IMG/VR virus record: IMGVR_UViG_3300042380_000102
Location: 1 to 30,322 of that record
Length of the DNA stretch: 30,322 nucleotides
Origin: a virus
Reading direction: 5' to 3' (one strand)
This document shows, piece by piece, positions 10,701 to 17,234 of the stretch. The notes beneath the pieces were generated by a model. That model was not told the origin of the DNA, ran no database searches, and saw only the letters and a program-made list of their open reading frames with translations. Position numbers and translations under genes: made by a program. The stretch's first letter is position 1. Every line of letters begins with the position of its first letter.

Positions 10701-10742
10701 GTTGATTGGGTACGAACCGCCAAGAAGCAGTTGGGTATCTAA
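4737..10742 (+). CDS. Giant 2001-aa internal/ejection-type protein with metallopeptidase motif
   Basis: One uninterrupted 2001-residue frame. In order: a small N-terminal module (MPIYTVEGPDKRTYEIEG) of a type seen at the start of phage internal proteins; glycine/alanine-rich hydrophobic stretches (about 52-66, 105-140, 165-185); a coiled coil (about 297-375); Pro-rich linkers; a highly charged Lys/Glu helix (about 660-725); and a domain with AHELGHVHQ (H972, E973, H976). SEWYAD follows about 70 residues later, with E1046 a plausible third zinc ligand. The C-terminal third (about 1480-1760) has hydrophobic amphipathic segments such as TQTVPFYNAYLQGM and IGYLMGATVLYSLMMAG, reminiscent of the large polyvalent proteins of phages. 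Probable role: a DNA-ejection or host-modifying protein carried in the virion. Protease activity is inferred from the motif only. Confidence 0.8.
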   Translation: MPIYTVEGPDKRTYEIEGPEGATLDQLVAVIQQQGPSFQAPKPTVGGYIKEALKGVPAGAIGLLETAAVGASSLLPEEAEKVAREKIQEIAGAARKPFEAAPGYEETIPRKAGEAVGSTGPFFAAAPLGLAGRAAIGALASGAGAGEARLRAEAAQATPEERAQATGLGTVVGISELLAPFGVGNVVGRVKRAALAGGIEGAQEAAAEIAQNAIARGVYDPSQNIIVGAGEAGAYGAGVGAFVQAILDMALPGRARGAAPAPTPAVSPTPTPEEAATPQLSLFTPEQAPAMEAPPEVVERQEAEQKEAQQAASKQRLDELRNEFDTLQRENERLKATGTEEARAEAEKIAPALKDLQTQIKETQKELPAEERGRPAAPEEQLELAFDDRIRIQDLVQLGIPMEGGTPVQVGVRGWLRDNVLGKTPEQVRGLVKRQPDLVKGEGLRARVIRQIVTPEPAAYEEPRREPSVSGTPEQGTLDLGGVEPSVDVPSEPARVRGRARERVVPPTEPTTVEPTRLADIEPDVGVGAGEQAEPTPAVTPPPELREGTKKVLGDLWEDYKPENAPTLDKLPDYVQSQWFNRVSESMKPGARGLSLTDTEKVFDKALENVGYELYNARMEPSKDATPGQLFRTDRNGKVAQGIYEQLTPEARAVADDYANKYEKIDRKDDQIIRKKEEAEEKQRKAIEAQQRKEEREAAQERERESKKAAKQAEGKRGKAVAVPEVEEDVELRKGEQELVSLVEKAPTRKERRKPLQRAAAPTPAPAPAPEAKAEPTPGVSFIQGTPEQVKQAEAHAKDLGGKVVALEGDYGLVQGYLKVSGIPAYSVTFGNNRSNNDIDFYTGKGVPADVKARLSAIKKQLEEEATAKHTKDPFIKFDADGVALSDDIPAEYENIIREWKKLLKLDVPIYVSTIEDVLKNKDNFTGPHRAVGSGTLNPSEAGSTRQMADGSHYILFEKSPKKTQTLEILAHELGHVHQKVFFDKASREEKDALHEAHTKWLKSLKGKTARDLVQSMRGRATQRFVEGDLSIPADKLNNYWRLFSEWYADQTARWALSADKPVTIVEKFFARLGAALRKFYNGLKAKDYLPNETFANYIEAVIARPAAVNFAPDKVGADEAASPMTTRVSSEELAEFDKGANPIPGGTSRQLAQEAIDNVTKFRTIVADKAATVSDAIAKDFNKGAESAIKDKATEAVYRQAESSDQLLPAVFRLGVVRLDPKTKLWKAESVKGIKSVQEIFQNDIAEWGKSKDMSFNEAYNYGNELLAAARENEFRRLNKTQEKGRLFPVSMSDADIDRLYAEYKKDKGIQTIKESMDKLRFANIDNLVRTGRITKEMGDDWKAATDYVPFDRVEDMDATFRTQRRVGRGISQLGTTPELVNAAATKRPPKNVFDNYINLIGWMTQQTVRQDATLRTLRALEDIGQAKYVGRRKPAEGEKSVKVYINGEEGFFLTPSTYHVAAFNTMAAPTLGVVKLMSQFSRVLRTAITAVPTFTAAQLPQDIQRAIIASGVRSPVALTAKVLGNFKEFGKAAALGKLDDITGDLPEFGVLGGVDFHVSNPSESFLQSLGVKERTAFKSSKFGELLHRLQGIALASDIAVRKAIYDQTLEETQGDKLLALQRAREIINFRRYGMGDKLGLIHLATQTVPFYNAYLQGMDVLYRSLTGREAPSGLARNAALKLYWTNIGYLMGATVLYSLMMAGDDEYDNMDPRERDKTWVIGNGIGIPVPSEIGMIFKAIPERVLDYYRKKGTSDEIAATEAVISWTKAAANEYFGRTVPVPVAVKPLLENFVNYSFFTGRSLEGIFQQQLLPSERVTSRTSELAKEIAQFTAQTAGVELSPIQIDNVLRGYLGTTGALTLAVADQLIKPGKTDTPLHQMVGLTPFAYDPVGTRRINEFYDLREKVVQTQMSLNQMMKSSPERAAAFADKNANILAAYKMVNSTLNELEKTRAYKQFLDTEAAAQSMDSAERLKMKQDVQKYEQELVDWVRTAKKQLGI

Positions 10743-10969
10743 GCAAGGCGCCAGACACGCACACCGTAGTAGCCGAACTCGCATCGGTTATTAGCCACTA
10801 ATCCGTATTGGAAGAACTTAGCAGCAGGCTCAAGTTTTTTGAGCACGTTTGGGGCAGTCTCAGGGGTCTTAATGAAGAACGACTGCCCCACTGCTAAGTC
10901 TTCCCAGGGTATCCAAAACTCAGCCCCGTGCAGGTTGATCATCCTCACGCCTGGAGGCAACGGCTTCAT
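10739..10969 (-). CDS. Small hypothetical protein at operon end
   Basis: 76 residues from an ATG at 10969, preceded by GGAAAG. The frame stays open further upstream, but that part overlaps the end of the primase-helicase gene and reads as out-of-frame shadow (Arg/Ser-rich). Residues such as MINLHGAEFWIPWEDLAVGQ and a C-terminal NNRCEFGYYGVRVWRLA look like a compact beta-rich domain. It is the last gene of the - strand operon. Its TAG overlaps the TAA of the convergent giant gene by 4 nt. Function unknown. Confidence 0.7.
   Translation of the reverse strand: MKPLPPGVRMINLHGAEFWIPWEDLAVGQSFFIKTPETAPNVLKKLEPAAKFFQYGLVANNRCEFGYYGVRVWRLA
10828..10889. other. Two inverted repeats beyond the convergent stop codons
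   Basis: Two potential hairpins lie 86-147 nt past the stop of the giant + strand gene, inside the small convergent gene. GCTCAA/TTGAGC has a 5-nt loop (10828-10844). GGGGCAGTC/GACTGCCCC is a 9-bp perfect repeat with a 21-nt loop (10851-10859 and 10881-10889). Neither has a clean U-run after it on the + strand, so these are not classical terminators. They could still slow or end + strand transcripts. Confidence 0.35.
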
Positions 10970-13820
10970 CTTTCCGTTCAACAGTGAAACTATCCGCCGA
11001 TAGCCCGATGGCATCCGTGTCGAAACAGAACGCTCGCGTGACGCTAGATTTGAATCCCGAGATCGCCCCGCTGCTGATCCTTTTTGAGACCGACGTGCCC
11101 TCATTTTTGAGATACCCCAACGCTACGTACTCTTTCAAGGCTTGCCGTGTATCAACCTGCCGCCCAACTAAATACTCCTTAAACTCTGACGCAGGTATCC
11201 ACAACTCCTTCGCATCCGGCTCGAACCGCATCATGAGTGAGTGACGTGGCACCTGCAACGGAACAGGCGGTAAATTGTTCAGCCCATTCTTGTTGATCAC
11301 CAATACGTTAGACAAGTTTGTGTTGATGTAATAGCTCAAAGCATCAATAGATAGCGTCTTGAAGTCAGAGGCAGGATGAATGATCTCGGTACGGATCGAG
11401 TCAATCTGCTCCAACGCAAACTTATACACTGGTGCCACCGGGATCTTATGTAAGCCCATCGAATAAGAGATCAAGCCACCCGTAATGATGCAAGCCAGGA
11501 CTGTTGAGTAGAACCGATCAGACTGATCCAACTGCAAGTCAACGTCGAGCTTCTGCCGTGTCTGCGTTAAGAGGCTAGTTACCTCCTGCATGTTATTCAT
11601 GATGTAGCGCATATACACGGGGCCTGCCACACCGTAATTGGTGTTCAGGGCGCTGAAGACTTCGTCCGATTGTGCTTTTGAAATGTTGCCTGGGCGTTGC
11701 ACACGGATCTCAATCAGTCGGCGCAACTCCCCATCAGCCGTAGACTTCAGACGCTGCAGCTTATCGTACAGCGAAGAATTACTGGACATGATGAGGAAGG
11801 TGCACCACGAGGATGTGTTGACCCGAAGCTTGTTGCTTTGAGACTCCATGCGGTGCCGCCCACGACCCTGTGGTACGTCGTATATGAGTTCAGACAGCGC
11901 TTCATCTGTCAGGTTAGTAACCTCGTCCATCGTGGCGGCTATCGTATTGAGCATACCAAGGTAGTGCATCTTGGCTACGTTAGTGTCGTTCTTACGCATG
12001 AGCAAGCCGCTGGGGTGCCCGAAGATGCTGTTGACGACCATCTGTGCAGTGGTCTTGCCTGTACCCGACTTATTACTCGACAGGTTGATAGCTGCGCCCT
12101 TCACCTCGATACCACCCATTAGCTTGAGTAGCGGCGCCCCAAATCCCGCAAACACTGCGAACGCATGCGCTTCCATAGCGGGTTGAGCATAGAAGTTCAC
12201 CATGTTTGACCACGCCTCAAGCGTACCTTTCTGTACGAGCAGGGGTACCACCTCACGCACAGCGGTCGATGCGGGTGCAAGATTAGTTGTAGTTGCTGTG
12301 ACTTCCAGTTCGCCGATCACAAACCCACGCAGGTCTGCGGTCCACCCCATCTGATTACGCGTCCGATTGGCGCTGCCTTGCTGTTGCAGGCGCTTAAACG
12401 CTGATGCAAAGTAAGCCATAAGTTCTTCTACCTTTTTGTTAAGCACTGCTACACCATGCTTCAGTAGCAAGTCACGTAGCTTGTCCTTTGTGAGCAGAGC
12501 CGAGACTGGCACCGTTATACGCCGGATGCCGTCATGCGGTGAATGAATGTTCAACCCGACAAGTTCACCATCGCCTGAACCGTTATCGTCGTAGTCATAA
12601 AACCGTGACGTTAGGTATAGGTCGTATGGGTAAACTTCTATCTCAATCGGATCGCCATCTTTATCGCGGGCTCGCAGATATACCCCACCGTTCGTCGGTC
12701 GGAAGTATGGGTTTGGGTAGACAGGTATGCTGACTTTGACCGTCTGTACAGGGGTGTCATCCTCCGGTGCGTTTAACGGCGACTCAACGATGTACTCGCC
12801 GTCCGTGGTAGGGGCTTCATCTATCTTGCGCCCCAGCAGGATGGGGCTTGTAACTTTGTGTGCGCACCCATCACAAGCCGTTGGGTTGTTCTGTCGATAC
12901 CACACGCATGTCATGGGTCCGACAGTTTTCTCAGCTTTCTCAATGGTGTCCTCAGGCGTGTAGCCTGGGTGCTCCCGCGACAGCGTGTGTATGCTTTCTT
13001 CACCATCGGTGCAACGCCATGCAATAGACAGTGCAGCCCGCCACAGCGGCTCAGGTAGGGATGCCGCCTCTTTTACTGCATGCGCAATTTGAGCACACCC
13101 CGTCCCCTTGAGGCTTCGCCGAACTAACCTTGCGAAGGATGCTGGCGGAAAGTTTTTATCTCCATGCGATTGTGTGAACTCGTCAACCCCAAACTGCTTG
13201 GCCTCTGATATATCAAACGTCGGAGGAGGCAGCGCAGCCTCAATCACATCCACATCAACAGGTTCCGCCCACGTCAAAACTTTTACTTCACGCGGTGGGA
13301 TGTCTTTGTAGTTGTAAGACTGTGGGCAACGCAGGATACGAGCAGGGTCTGCAGTGACGGTTGTATCGATGTGCAAGCCCTGGGTAAGACATAGCTGCTT
13401 GAACCGGATCGCAAGCTTTCGCCACTGCGCAGTGGGTATAGGATCGATCAACGGCCAGTAGGCATGTATGCCACGCCCGGAGGAGACAATCAGCGGTGTT
13501 GGTAGCTCAAGCGGTATGCAGAACCCAGCCAGCGTTTCGATGGCATCGTCTTGCGTTGGGTAAGGTTTGCCTTCACCACAATCGATATCAACGAAGAACG
13601 CCCGTAGTTCCCGAGCATTGTCCGCAGACCGCGTTGTATCTTCGTTGAACGACGCTAATGCAAAGTACGCATTCGTACCTGCACGTACAAGTTCCTCTTT
13701 GCGCTCCTCAATCTCATCAAGTGTGTGGTGAAATGTTTGTTTGACCGCGTTGTCTGAGATCCCAACAACACAATAGGGACCAGAGGGCGGCAATACGGCT
13801 TCATAGAATTGTTTATTCAC
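10920..13820 (-). CDS. Primase-helicase (AEP-type primase fused to P-loop/DUF927-like ATPase)
   Basis: 966 residues from a GTG at 13820, after a weak GGGG signal. The frame is open to a TTG at 13919, but that extension is unlike protein. The N-terminal half has the archaeo-eukaryotic primase signature: a DxD pair (AFFVDIDCGEGK, D78 and D80) and SSGRGIHAYW (H119). A cysteine cluster follows (WYRQNNPTACDGCAHKV). The C-terminal half holds a Walker A (NKSGTGKTTAQM, about nt 12045-12072) and a hydrophobic strand ending TMDEVTNLTDEALSELIYD, typical of DUF927-like helicase modules. It should prime and unwind DNA for the phage family A polymerase encoded upstream in the same operon. Domain identity is firm for the motifs; the DUF927 naming is from memory of the family. 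Confidence 0.85.
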   Translation of the reverse strand: MNKQFYEAVLPPSGPYCVVGISDNAVKQTFHHTLDEIEERKEELVRAGTNAYFALASFNEDTTRSADNARELRAFFVDIDCGEGKPYPTQDDAIETLAGFCIPLELPTPLIVSSGRGIHAYWPLIDPIPTAQWRKLAIRFKQLCLTQGLHIDTTVTADPARILRCPQSYNYKDIPPREVKVLTWAEPVDVDVIEAALPPPTFDISEAKQFGVDEFTQSHGDKNFPPASFARLVRRSLKGTGCAQIAHAVKEAASLPEPLWRAALSIAWRCTDGEESIHTLSREHPGYTPEDTIEKAEKTVGPMTCVWYRQNNPTACDGCAHKVTSPILLGRKIDEAPTTDGEYIVESPLNAPEDDTPVQTVKVSIPVYPNPYFRPTNGGVYLRARDKDGDPIEIEVYPYDLYLTSRFYDYDDNGSGDGELVGLNIHSPHDGIRRITVPVSALLTKDKLRDLLLKHGVAVLNKKVEELMAYFASAFKRLQQQGSANRTRNQMGWTADLRGFVIGELEVTATTTNLAPASTAVREVVPLLVQKGTLEAWSNMVNFYAQPAMEAHAFAVFAGFGAPLLKLMGGIEVKGAAINLSSNKSGTGKTTAQMVVNSIFGHPSGLLMRKNDTNVAKMHYLGMLNTIAATMDEVTNLTDEALSELIYDVPQGRGRHRMESQSNKLRVNTSSWCTFLIMSSNSSLYDKLQRLKSTADGELRRLIEIRVQRPGNISKAQSDEVFSALNTNYGVAGPVYMRYIMNNMQEVTSLLTQTRQKLDVDLQLDQSDRFYSTVLACIITGGLISYSMGLHKIPVAPVYKFALEQIDSIRTEIIHPASDFKTLSIDALSYYINTNLSNVLVINKNGLNNLPPVPLQVPRHSLMMRFEPDAKELWIPASEFKEYLVGRQVDTRQALKEYVALGYLKNEGTSVSKRISSGAISGFKSSVTRAFCFDTDAIGLSADSFTVERKDEAVASRREDDQPARG

Positions 13821-13921
13821 AATGCCCCACGGTATATGGCACACGGGAAGGGATCGGGGGCAGCAGCCCGTGGTCTGCTGTGTCAGGGAGGGATCAGCCC
13901 CCTCAAGCCCCGGGGTCAAGA
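13821..13921 (-). other. Structured 101-nt leader before the primase gene
   Basis: Non-coding if the primase starts at the GTG. On the - strand it contains CAGCAG-8 nt-CTGCTG (13861-13880) nested inside GGGGG/CCCCC arms (13856-13860 with 13898-13902), plus a CCCCGGGG palindrome near 13912. This is the largest non-coding gap in the operon apart from the one at 17068-17234. No U-run follows, so it is not an obvious terminator. Confidence 0.4.
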
Positions 13922-14203
13922 CTATACGGCTACTTCATCGGGCTTTGCAAGCCCCGCCGCCTCATCACGGTACTTGTTTAACAGGTCCATGATTTTGACT
14001 TCCATCTTTTTGGTAGGGCGGAAGCGACCTGTAAACCATGAGTACACAGAATGACGAGATACGCCGATGTCGTCTGCCACCCGCGCAGCGGGTATGTTGT
14101 GCTCAATACAAAACAATCCTAACTGCACACCGAGACTCTTAGGATCTGCGGCTCGAATCGCTTTATACGTAACATATGAGTAGCCCCTTGCGTCATTCAT
14201 CAT
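13922..14203 (-). CDS. Helix-turn-helix DNA-binding protein
   Basis: 93 residues (92 if the second Met is used). Residues about 24-59 (from LGVQLGLFCIEHNIPAARVA through GVSRHSVYSWFTG) form an XRE-like helix-turn-helix, with DDIGVSRHSVYSW as turn and recognition helix. The start overlaps the stop of the upstream ssDNA-binding-like gene. Placement between that gene and the primase suggests a regulator of this operon, or a replication-associated DNA-binding protein. The target site is unknown. Confidence 0.75.
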   Translation of the reverse strand: MMNDARGYSYVTYKAIRAADPKSLGVQLGLFCIEHNIPAARVADDIGVSRHSVYSWFTGRFRPTKKMEVKIMDLLNKYRDEAAGLAKPDEVAV

Positions 14204-15044
14204 CAGACCCCCACTGCGCTAGCACGGCGTCCACATCACGAGGCTTAGCCGCTTCAGGTTTCTTGGTATCGCGCTTGACGGGCGCAGGCTCTTCAGTCTC
14301 TTCAGCTTGCGGTGTAGGTAGCGTTCCCTGTGCAGGGGCAGCGTTGAACTTAGTTTCAATCGCACGCTTGGCATCCTCAGACTGACCTTGTGCTTTGGAG
14401 AGGTCGTACTCCTCACGGGTCAACGGACGCACAGCGCGGAACTTTAGCATAGGCACTGACTCACCCGTATCAAAGCGAGCTTCAGTCACAACACCACTCA
14501 TTGGGATGCCGTGCCCCGACAAGAAACTTGCGTAGGCTTTGAACGGCAGCTTCTCGCCTTCTTGCTTACCGAAGTACGACTTACTGGGCAGACGCAGACG
14601 ATACACGTTGCCGCCCATATCACCTTCAAGCACAACTGCAGTGTTTAAGAAGAAACGGCATGCACGTGAATTGCCTTGGCCAGAACCTTCGATGTTTTGC
14701 GGGCAAGTTGCACAAGATGCGGACTGTGGGCTCTTGATAGAAGGGTCCGGGGCCTTAGAGTCTGCTGAGAAACAATCCGGCACAGAGGCTTGACCCTTGA
14801 CGTACTTAGCTGCATAAAACGTCCGCGATACGCTGGGTGCTGCGTTAACCACCACGAAGTTCATAGCACGGTCTTCGTTCTTAGCGATCTCTTCGCCGCC
14901 CACGATCATGCGCCACACACCACCATCGATGGATATAGACTTACCCTGCGAACCCCCAGCGAGACGCTTGGTGAAGTCGTCCTCTTGGTTACGAAGATAG
15001 TCGGGGAGGGCTGAACCAGATTTGAACAGAGTCATTTCAGACAT
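14193..15044 (-). CDS. Probable single-stranded DNA-binding protein
   Basis: 283 residues, with a strong AAGGAG 7 nt before the ATG. The middle has a cysteine cluster (C91, C111, C114, C129, including ASCATCPQN) that could bind zinc, inside a beta-rich core. The tail is Pro/Glu/Lys-rich and ends in an acidic tip with an aromatic residue (VLAQWGSDDE). A flexible linker plus acidic C-terminal tip is the hallmark of phage and bacterial ssDNA-binding proteins. The operon context (primase-helicase, polymerase, nucleases) fits. There is no detectable classical SSB signature, so the role is a reasoned inference. An alternative is a recombination mediator. Confidence 0.6.
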   Translation of the reverse strand: MSEMTLFKSGSALPDYLRNQEDDFTKRLAGGSQGKSISIDGGVWRMIVGGEEIAKNEDRAMNFVVVNAAPSVSRTFYAAKYVKGQASVPDCFSADSKAPDPSIKSPQSASCATCPQNIEGSGQGNSRACRFFLNTAVVLEGDMGGNVYRLRLPSKSYFGKQEGEKLPFKAYASFLSGHGIPMSGVVTEARFDTGESVPMLKFRAVRPLTREEYDLSKAQGQSEDAKRAIETKFNAAPAQGTLPTPQAEETEEPAPVKRDTKKPEAAKPRDVDAVLAQWGSDDE

Positions 15045-15073
15045 TGCATAGCTCCTTAGCTAGGGTTGGGGTA

Positions 15074-15463
15074 CTACTTGGTTGCACGGCGAATGGTGAT
15101 CGCATACCGTGAGTCGGTGTTAAGTCCCTGAGGTAAAACTCCGGGGTTCTCGGTCAGGAACTGCTTCATGTTGGATTGGTGAACGCGTTGCTCCAGAAGC
15201 TGGATCGCGTCGTGTTGCTTGATGAACGAATACATCGAATCCCAGTCGTTGGTCCAGTACCGGGTTTTGACTGAACGAGAAAAGGAACCGTACGGTGTCT
15301 TGCCACCATCTTGATTTGTAGTTTTGCAGATCTCCAGTAGAGCCTGCTCGATGACATCCATCTGCTCCTTGATCTCGTTGACCTTCGCGTCGTACTCCCG
15401 CGTTAGAGCATCCTTGGCGTCGCGCATCTTGATGTACGTCGAAACCAGCTTTGTGGCGTCCAT
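15074..15463 (-). CDS. Conserved phage coiled-coil protein
   Basis: 129 residues, preceded by AAAGGAG. The N-terminal half is a long charged helix (MRDAKDALTREYDAKVNEIK, then EQMDVIEQALLEI). It is followed by a small domain (TPYGSFSRSVKTRYWTNDWD) and an alpha/beta end (YAITIRRATK). From memory, similar proteins are common beside phage ssDNA-binding and recombination genes and are sometimes loosely called Gam-like; I do not claim that activity. It is the first gene after a candidate promoter, so it may lead the transcript for the ssDNA-binding, HTH and primase genes. Confidence 0.75.
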   Translation of the reverse strand: MDATKLVSTYIKMRDAKDALTREYDAKVNEIKEQMDVIEQALLEICKTTNQDGGKTPYGSFSRSVKTRYWTNDWDSMYSFIKQHDAIQLLEQRVHQSNMKQFLTENPGVLPQGLNTDSRYAITIRRATK

Positions 15464-15492
15464 TATTTTCTCCTTTGTTAAGTGAGTCTGTC

Positions 15493-15520
15493 ATTTTACA
15501 CAGTCCATTACATAAGTCAA
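15493..15520 (-). promoter_or_regulatory. Candidate sigma70-type promoter
   Basis: On the - strand, TTGACT (15515-15520) and TAAAAT (15493-15498) are separated by 16 nt. They sit about 30 nt before the ATG of the coiled-coil gene and overlap the end of the helicase gene. Each hexamer matches consensus at 5 of 6 positions. It would drive the coiled-coil, ssDNA-binding, HTH and primase genes. Confidence 0.45.
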
Positions 15521-17067
15521 GCTATTTCCTCCTCATACAGCTGAACCAGGGCTTGGTGCATGTCAAGCTTTCCATCCAGCAACGCATAGATGCGTTTCTC
15601 CACGGGGCTCCCTTGTAGGCGTACGACAGTAACCGAATTACGTTGTCCGGCTCGGTGTGCGCGGGCGTTGCCTTGTAAGTAGAGTTCTGCTGACGTAACG
15701 GGTCCCCACCACACGACAGTGTCTGCACGGGTTAGCGTGATGCCATGTGCTGCCGCCTGCGGGATGATCAATATGACCTTGGGGGCCTGCTCAGTTTGAA
15801 ACTGTTTGATGTACTGCGCACGGATGCTTGCCGCTGTGCCACCATGGATCGATACGGTGGATACGCCCTCTTTAGCGAGGTCGTTCTCTAAGCGCTCTAG
15901 CACGTGCCTGAATGGTACGAAGACAATAACTTTGTGTGTGGTGCCATGCACCACATCGAGCAACTCATCAAAACGGTTACGCACGTCGAACTCAACCACA
16001 TCTCGCTCTGTGGTGTACACCGCGCCTTGCGCAATTTGTAACAATTTATTCAGCATGCTGGCTGCATTAACGGCGGTGATCTGCTCCCCAGCAGCCGTGG
16101 CAACCATCTGCTTACGAATCGCTTCGTAATACTTGTGCTGTTGTTTCGTCAGTGGCACCTCACGGGTTACATACAGCATATCAGGCAGATCTAAGCACTC
16201 TTCCTTCGTGAACCGAATGGCAGGCTGTAGCACACGATGAACTGTCTCTGACGCAGAAGCTTTGGGTGCCCACTTAAACTGCGTGACCTTACGCATGACC
16301 TGATCACGGAACGCACCAAAGAAGCGAGGTACCCCTTGAGGGTTCACAAGCTTTGCGAGGCCATAGGCATCGGTGGGGGCTTGCGCCGCAGGTGTCCCCG
16401 TCATGAGCCATAAACGCGTGTGTGGGTGCACGATGTGCGCCAAGGCTTTCCATCGATCCGTGGATACGCTTTTGACGGCGGTAGCTTCATCGACGACGAT
16501 CAGATCGTAGGCTTGATCAAACAACTCATCACGCACGACCTTAACGCCGTCGAAGTTGATGATGGTAAAGTCGTACTGCGCACGGATCACGTCTTTACGT
16601 TTCTCACGCGCCCCAACGGCGAGCCCCACACTGCGGTGCATAACCGTTTTGAAAAGATCTGATCGCCATGCAGTGTCCATGATTGACACCGGACACACGA
16701 TGAGCACACGCTTGATCTGCCCCACTTGCATTAGGTAGTCCGCAGCCCAAGCTGCAGCACTGGTCTTGCCTGTACCTGCTTCGCTCAAACAGAAACAGCG
16801 TGGGTTCGACGCCAAGAACGCAGCCGTGGTGCGCTGATGCTCAAACGGTGTGTACACACCGGGCCACTTGTATCGCCCTAGGATCGGGTTCGGCACATCC
16901 TTGATGCGCAAGTTACGCAGGATGCGGGTCTCGTCGTAACCCCAGTGTACGAGGACTTCTCCTAGCTCCCCTTCTTTCTTAAGGAGCTTGCTCTTTGGTA
17001 TGAGGTTGATGATCTGGTCCGCCTTCTTTGTGCGGATGAGTAGTGCTTTGTTGTCGATGATCTGCAC
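15517..17067 (-). CDS. SNF2-type superfamily 2 DNA helicase
   Basis: 516 residues from a GTG at 17067, which has GGAG 5 nt upstream. The frame extends to a GTG at 17149-17151, but that stretch runs through a terminator hairpin and is not protein-like. Motifs in order: Walker A SEAGTGKTS (GTGKT 98-102), DEAT box in YDLIVVDEATAVKS (193-196), MTGTPAAQ (motif III), and motif VI LYLQGNARAHRAGQRNS (QxxxRxHRxGQ). This is the layout of SNF2/RapA-like ATPases often found in phage replication operons, where they act as DNA translocases. No nuclease domain is attached. Placement is downstream of the polymerase and nuclease genes but behind a terminator, so its expression may be separately controlled. 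Confidence 0.92.
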   Translation of the reverse strand: MQIIDNKALLIRTKKADQIINLIPKSKLLKKEGELGEVLVHWGYDETRILRNLRIKDVPNPILGRYKWPGVYTPFEHQRTTAAFLASNPRCFCLSEAGTGKTSAAAWAADYLMQVGQIKRVLIVCPVSIMDTAWRSDLFKTVMHRSVGLAVGAREKRKDVIRAQYDFTIINFDGVKVVRDELFDQAYDLIVVDEATAVKSVSTDRWKALAHIVHPHTRLWLMTGTPAAQAPTDAYGLAKLVNPQGVPRFFGAFRDQVMRKVTQFKWAPKASASETVHRVLQPAIRFTKEECLDLPDMLYVTREVPLTKQQHKYYEAIRKQMVATAAGEQITAVNAASMLNKLLQIAQGAVYTTERDVVEFDVRNRFDELLDVVHGTTHKVIVFVPFRHVLERLENDLAKEGVSTVSIHGGTAASIRAQYIKQFQTEQAPKVILIIPQAAAHGITLTRADTVVWWGPVTSAELYLQGNARAHRAGQRNSVTVVRLQGSPVEKRIYALLDGKLDMHQALVQLYEEEIA

Positions 17068-17088
17068 ACGTTCTCCAAATGTTAAATA

Positions 17089-17112
17089 GCCGAGGTGCGG
17101 TCTGCACTCGGC
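17089..17112 (-). other. Hairpin in the helicase 5' region
   Basis: GCCGAGGTGC and GCACTCGGC form a 9-bp stem with one bulged base and a 5-nt loop, on either strand. It lies between the terminator and the helicase start. A T-rich stretch follows on the - strand, so it could act as a second weak terminator or as a structure controlling access to the helicase ribosome-binding site. Confidence 0.4.
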
Positions 17113-17123
17113 GTTTGTTCTCC

Positions 17124-17156
17124 AAAAAAGCGAGGTGGTATTGGGTACCACCTCGC
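17124..17156 (-). terminator. Rho-independent terminator upstream of the helicase gene
   Basis: On the - strand a perfect 11-bp stem (GCGAGGTGGTA with TACCACCTCGC, loop of 5 nt, 17130-17156) is followed directly by six T (17124-17129). This is a canonical intrinsic terminator for transcripts arriving from the polymerase, nuclease and HNH genes. It lies 57 nt before the helicase GTG, so helicase expression needs readthrough or its own promoter. Confidence 0.85.
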
Positions 17157-17205
17157 AAGCATCACCACAAAGGAGAACCCAGGGAGGAGAATACCTGGGA
17201 CCCCA

Positions 17206-17234
17206 AAAGTACGCTTGCGTTATGCGCTTGTCAA
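17206..17234 (-). promoter_or_regulatory. Weak candidate promoter ahead of the terminator
   Basis: A perfect TTGACA (17229-17234) and a poor -10, TACTTT (17206-17211), are spaced 17 nt apart on the - strand, directly after the HNH stop codon. If used, the transcript would meet the terminator at 17124-17156 within about 80 nt, a promoter-leader-terminator layout. Confidence 0.3.

Noticed and set aside
13821-13919. Extension of the primase to a TTG at 13919
   Set aside because: The extra residues are not protein-like and there is no ribosome site; the GTG at 13820 starts just before the recognisable primase sequence.
17068-17151. Longer helicase start at 17149-17151
   Set aside because: This stretch contains the terminator and a hairpin; the GTG at 17067 has GGAG at correct spacing.
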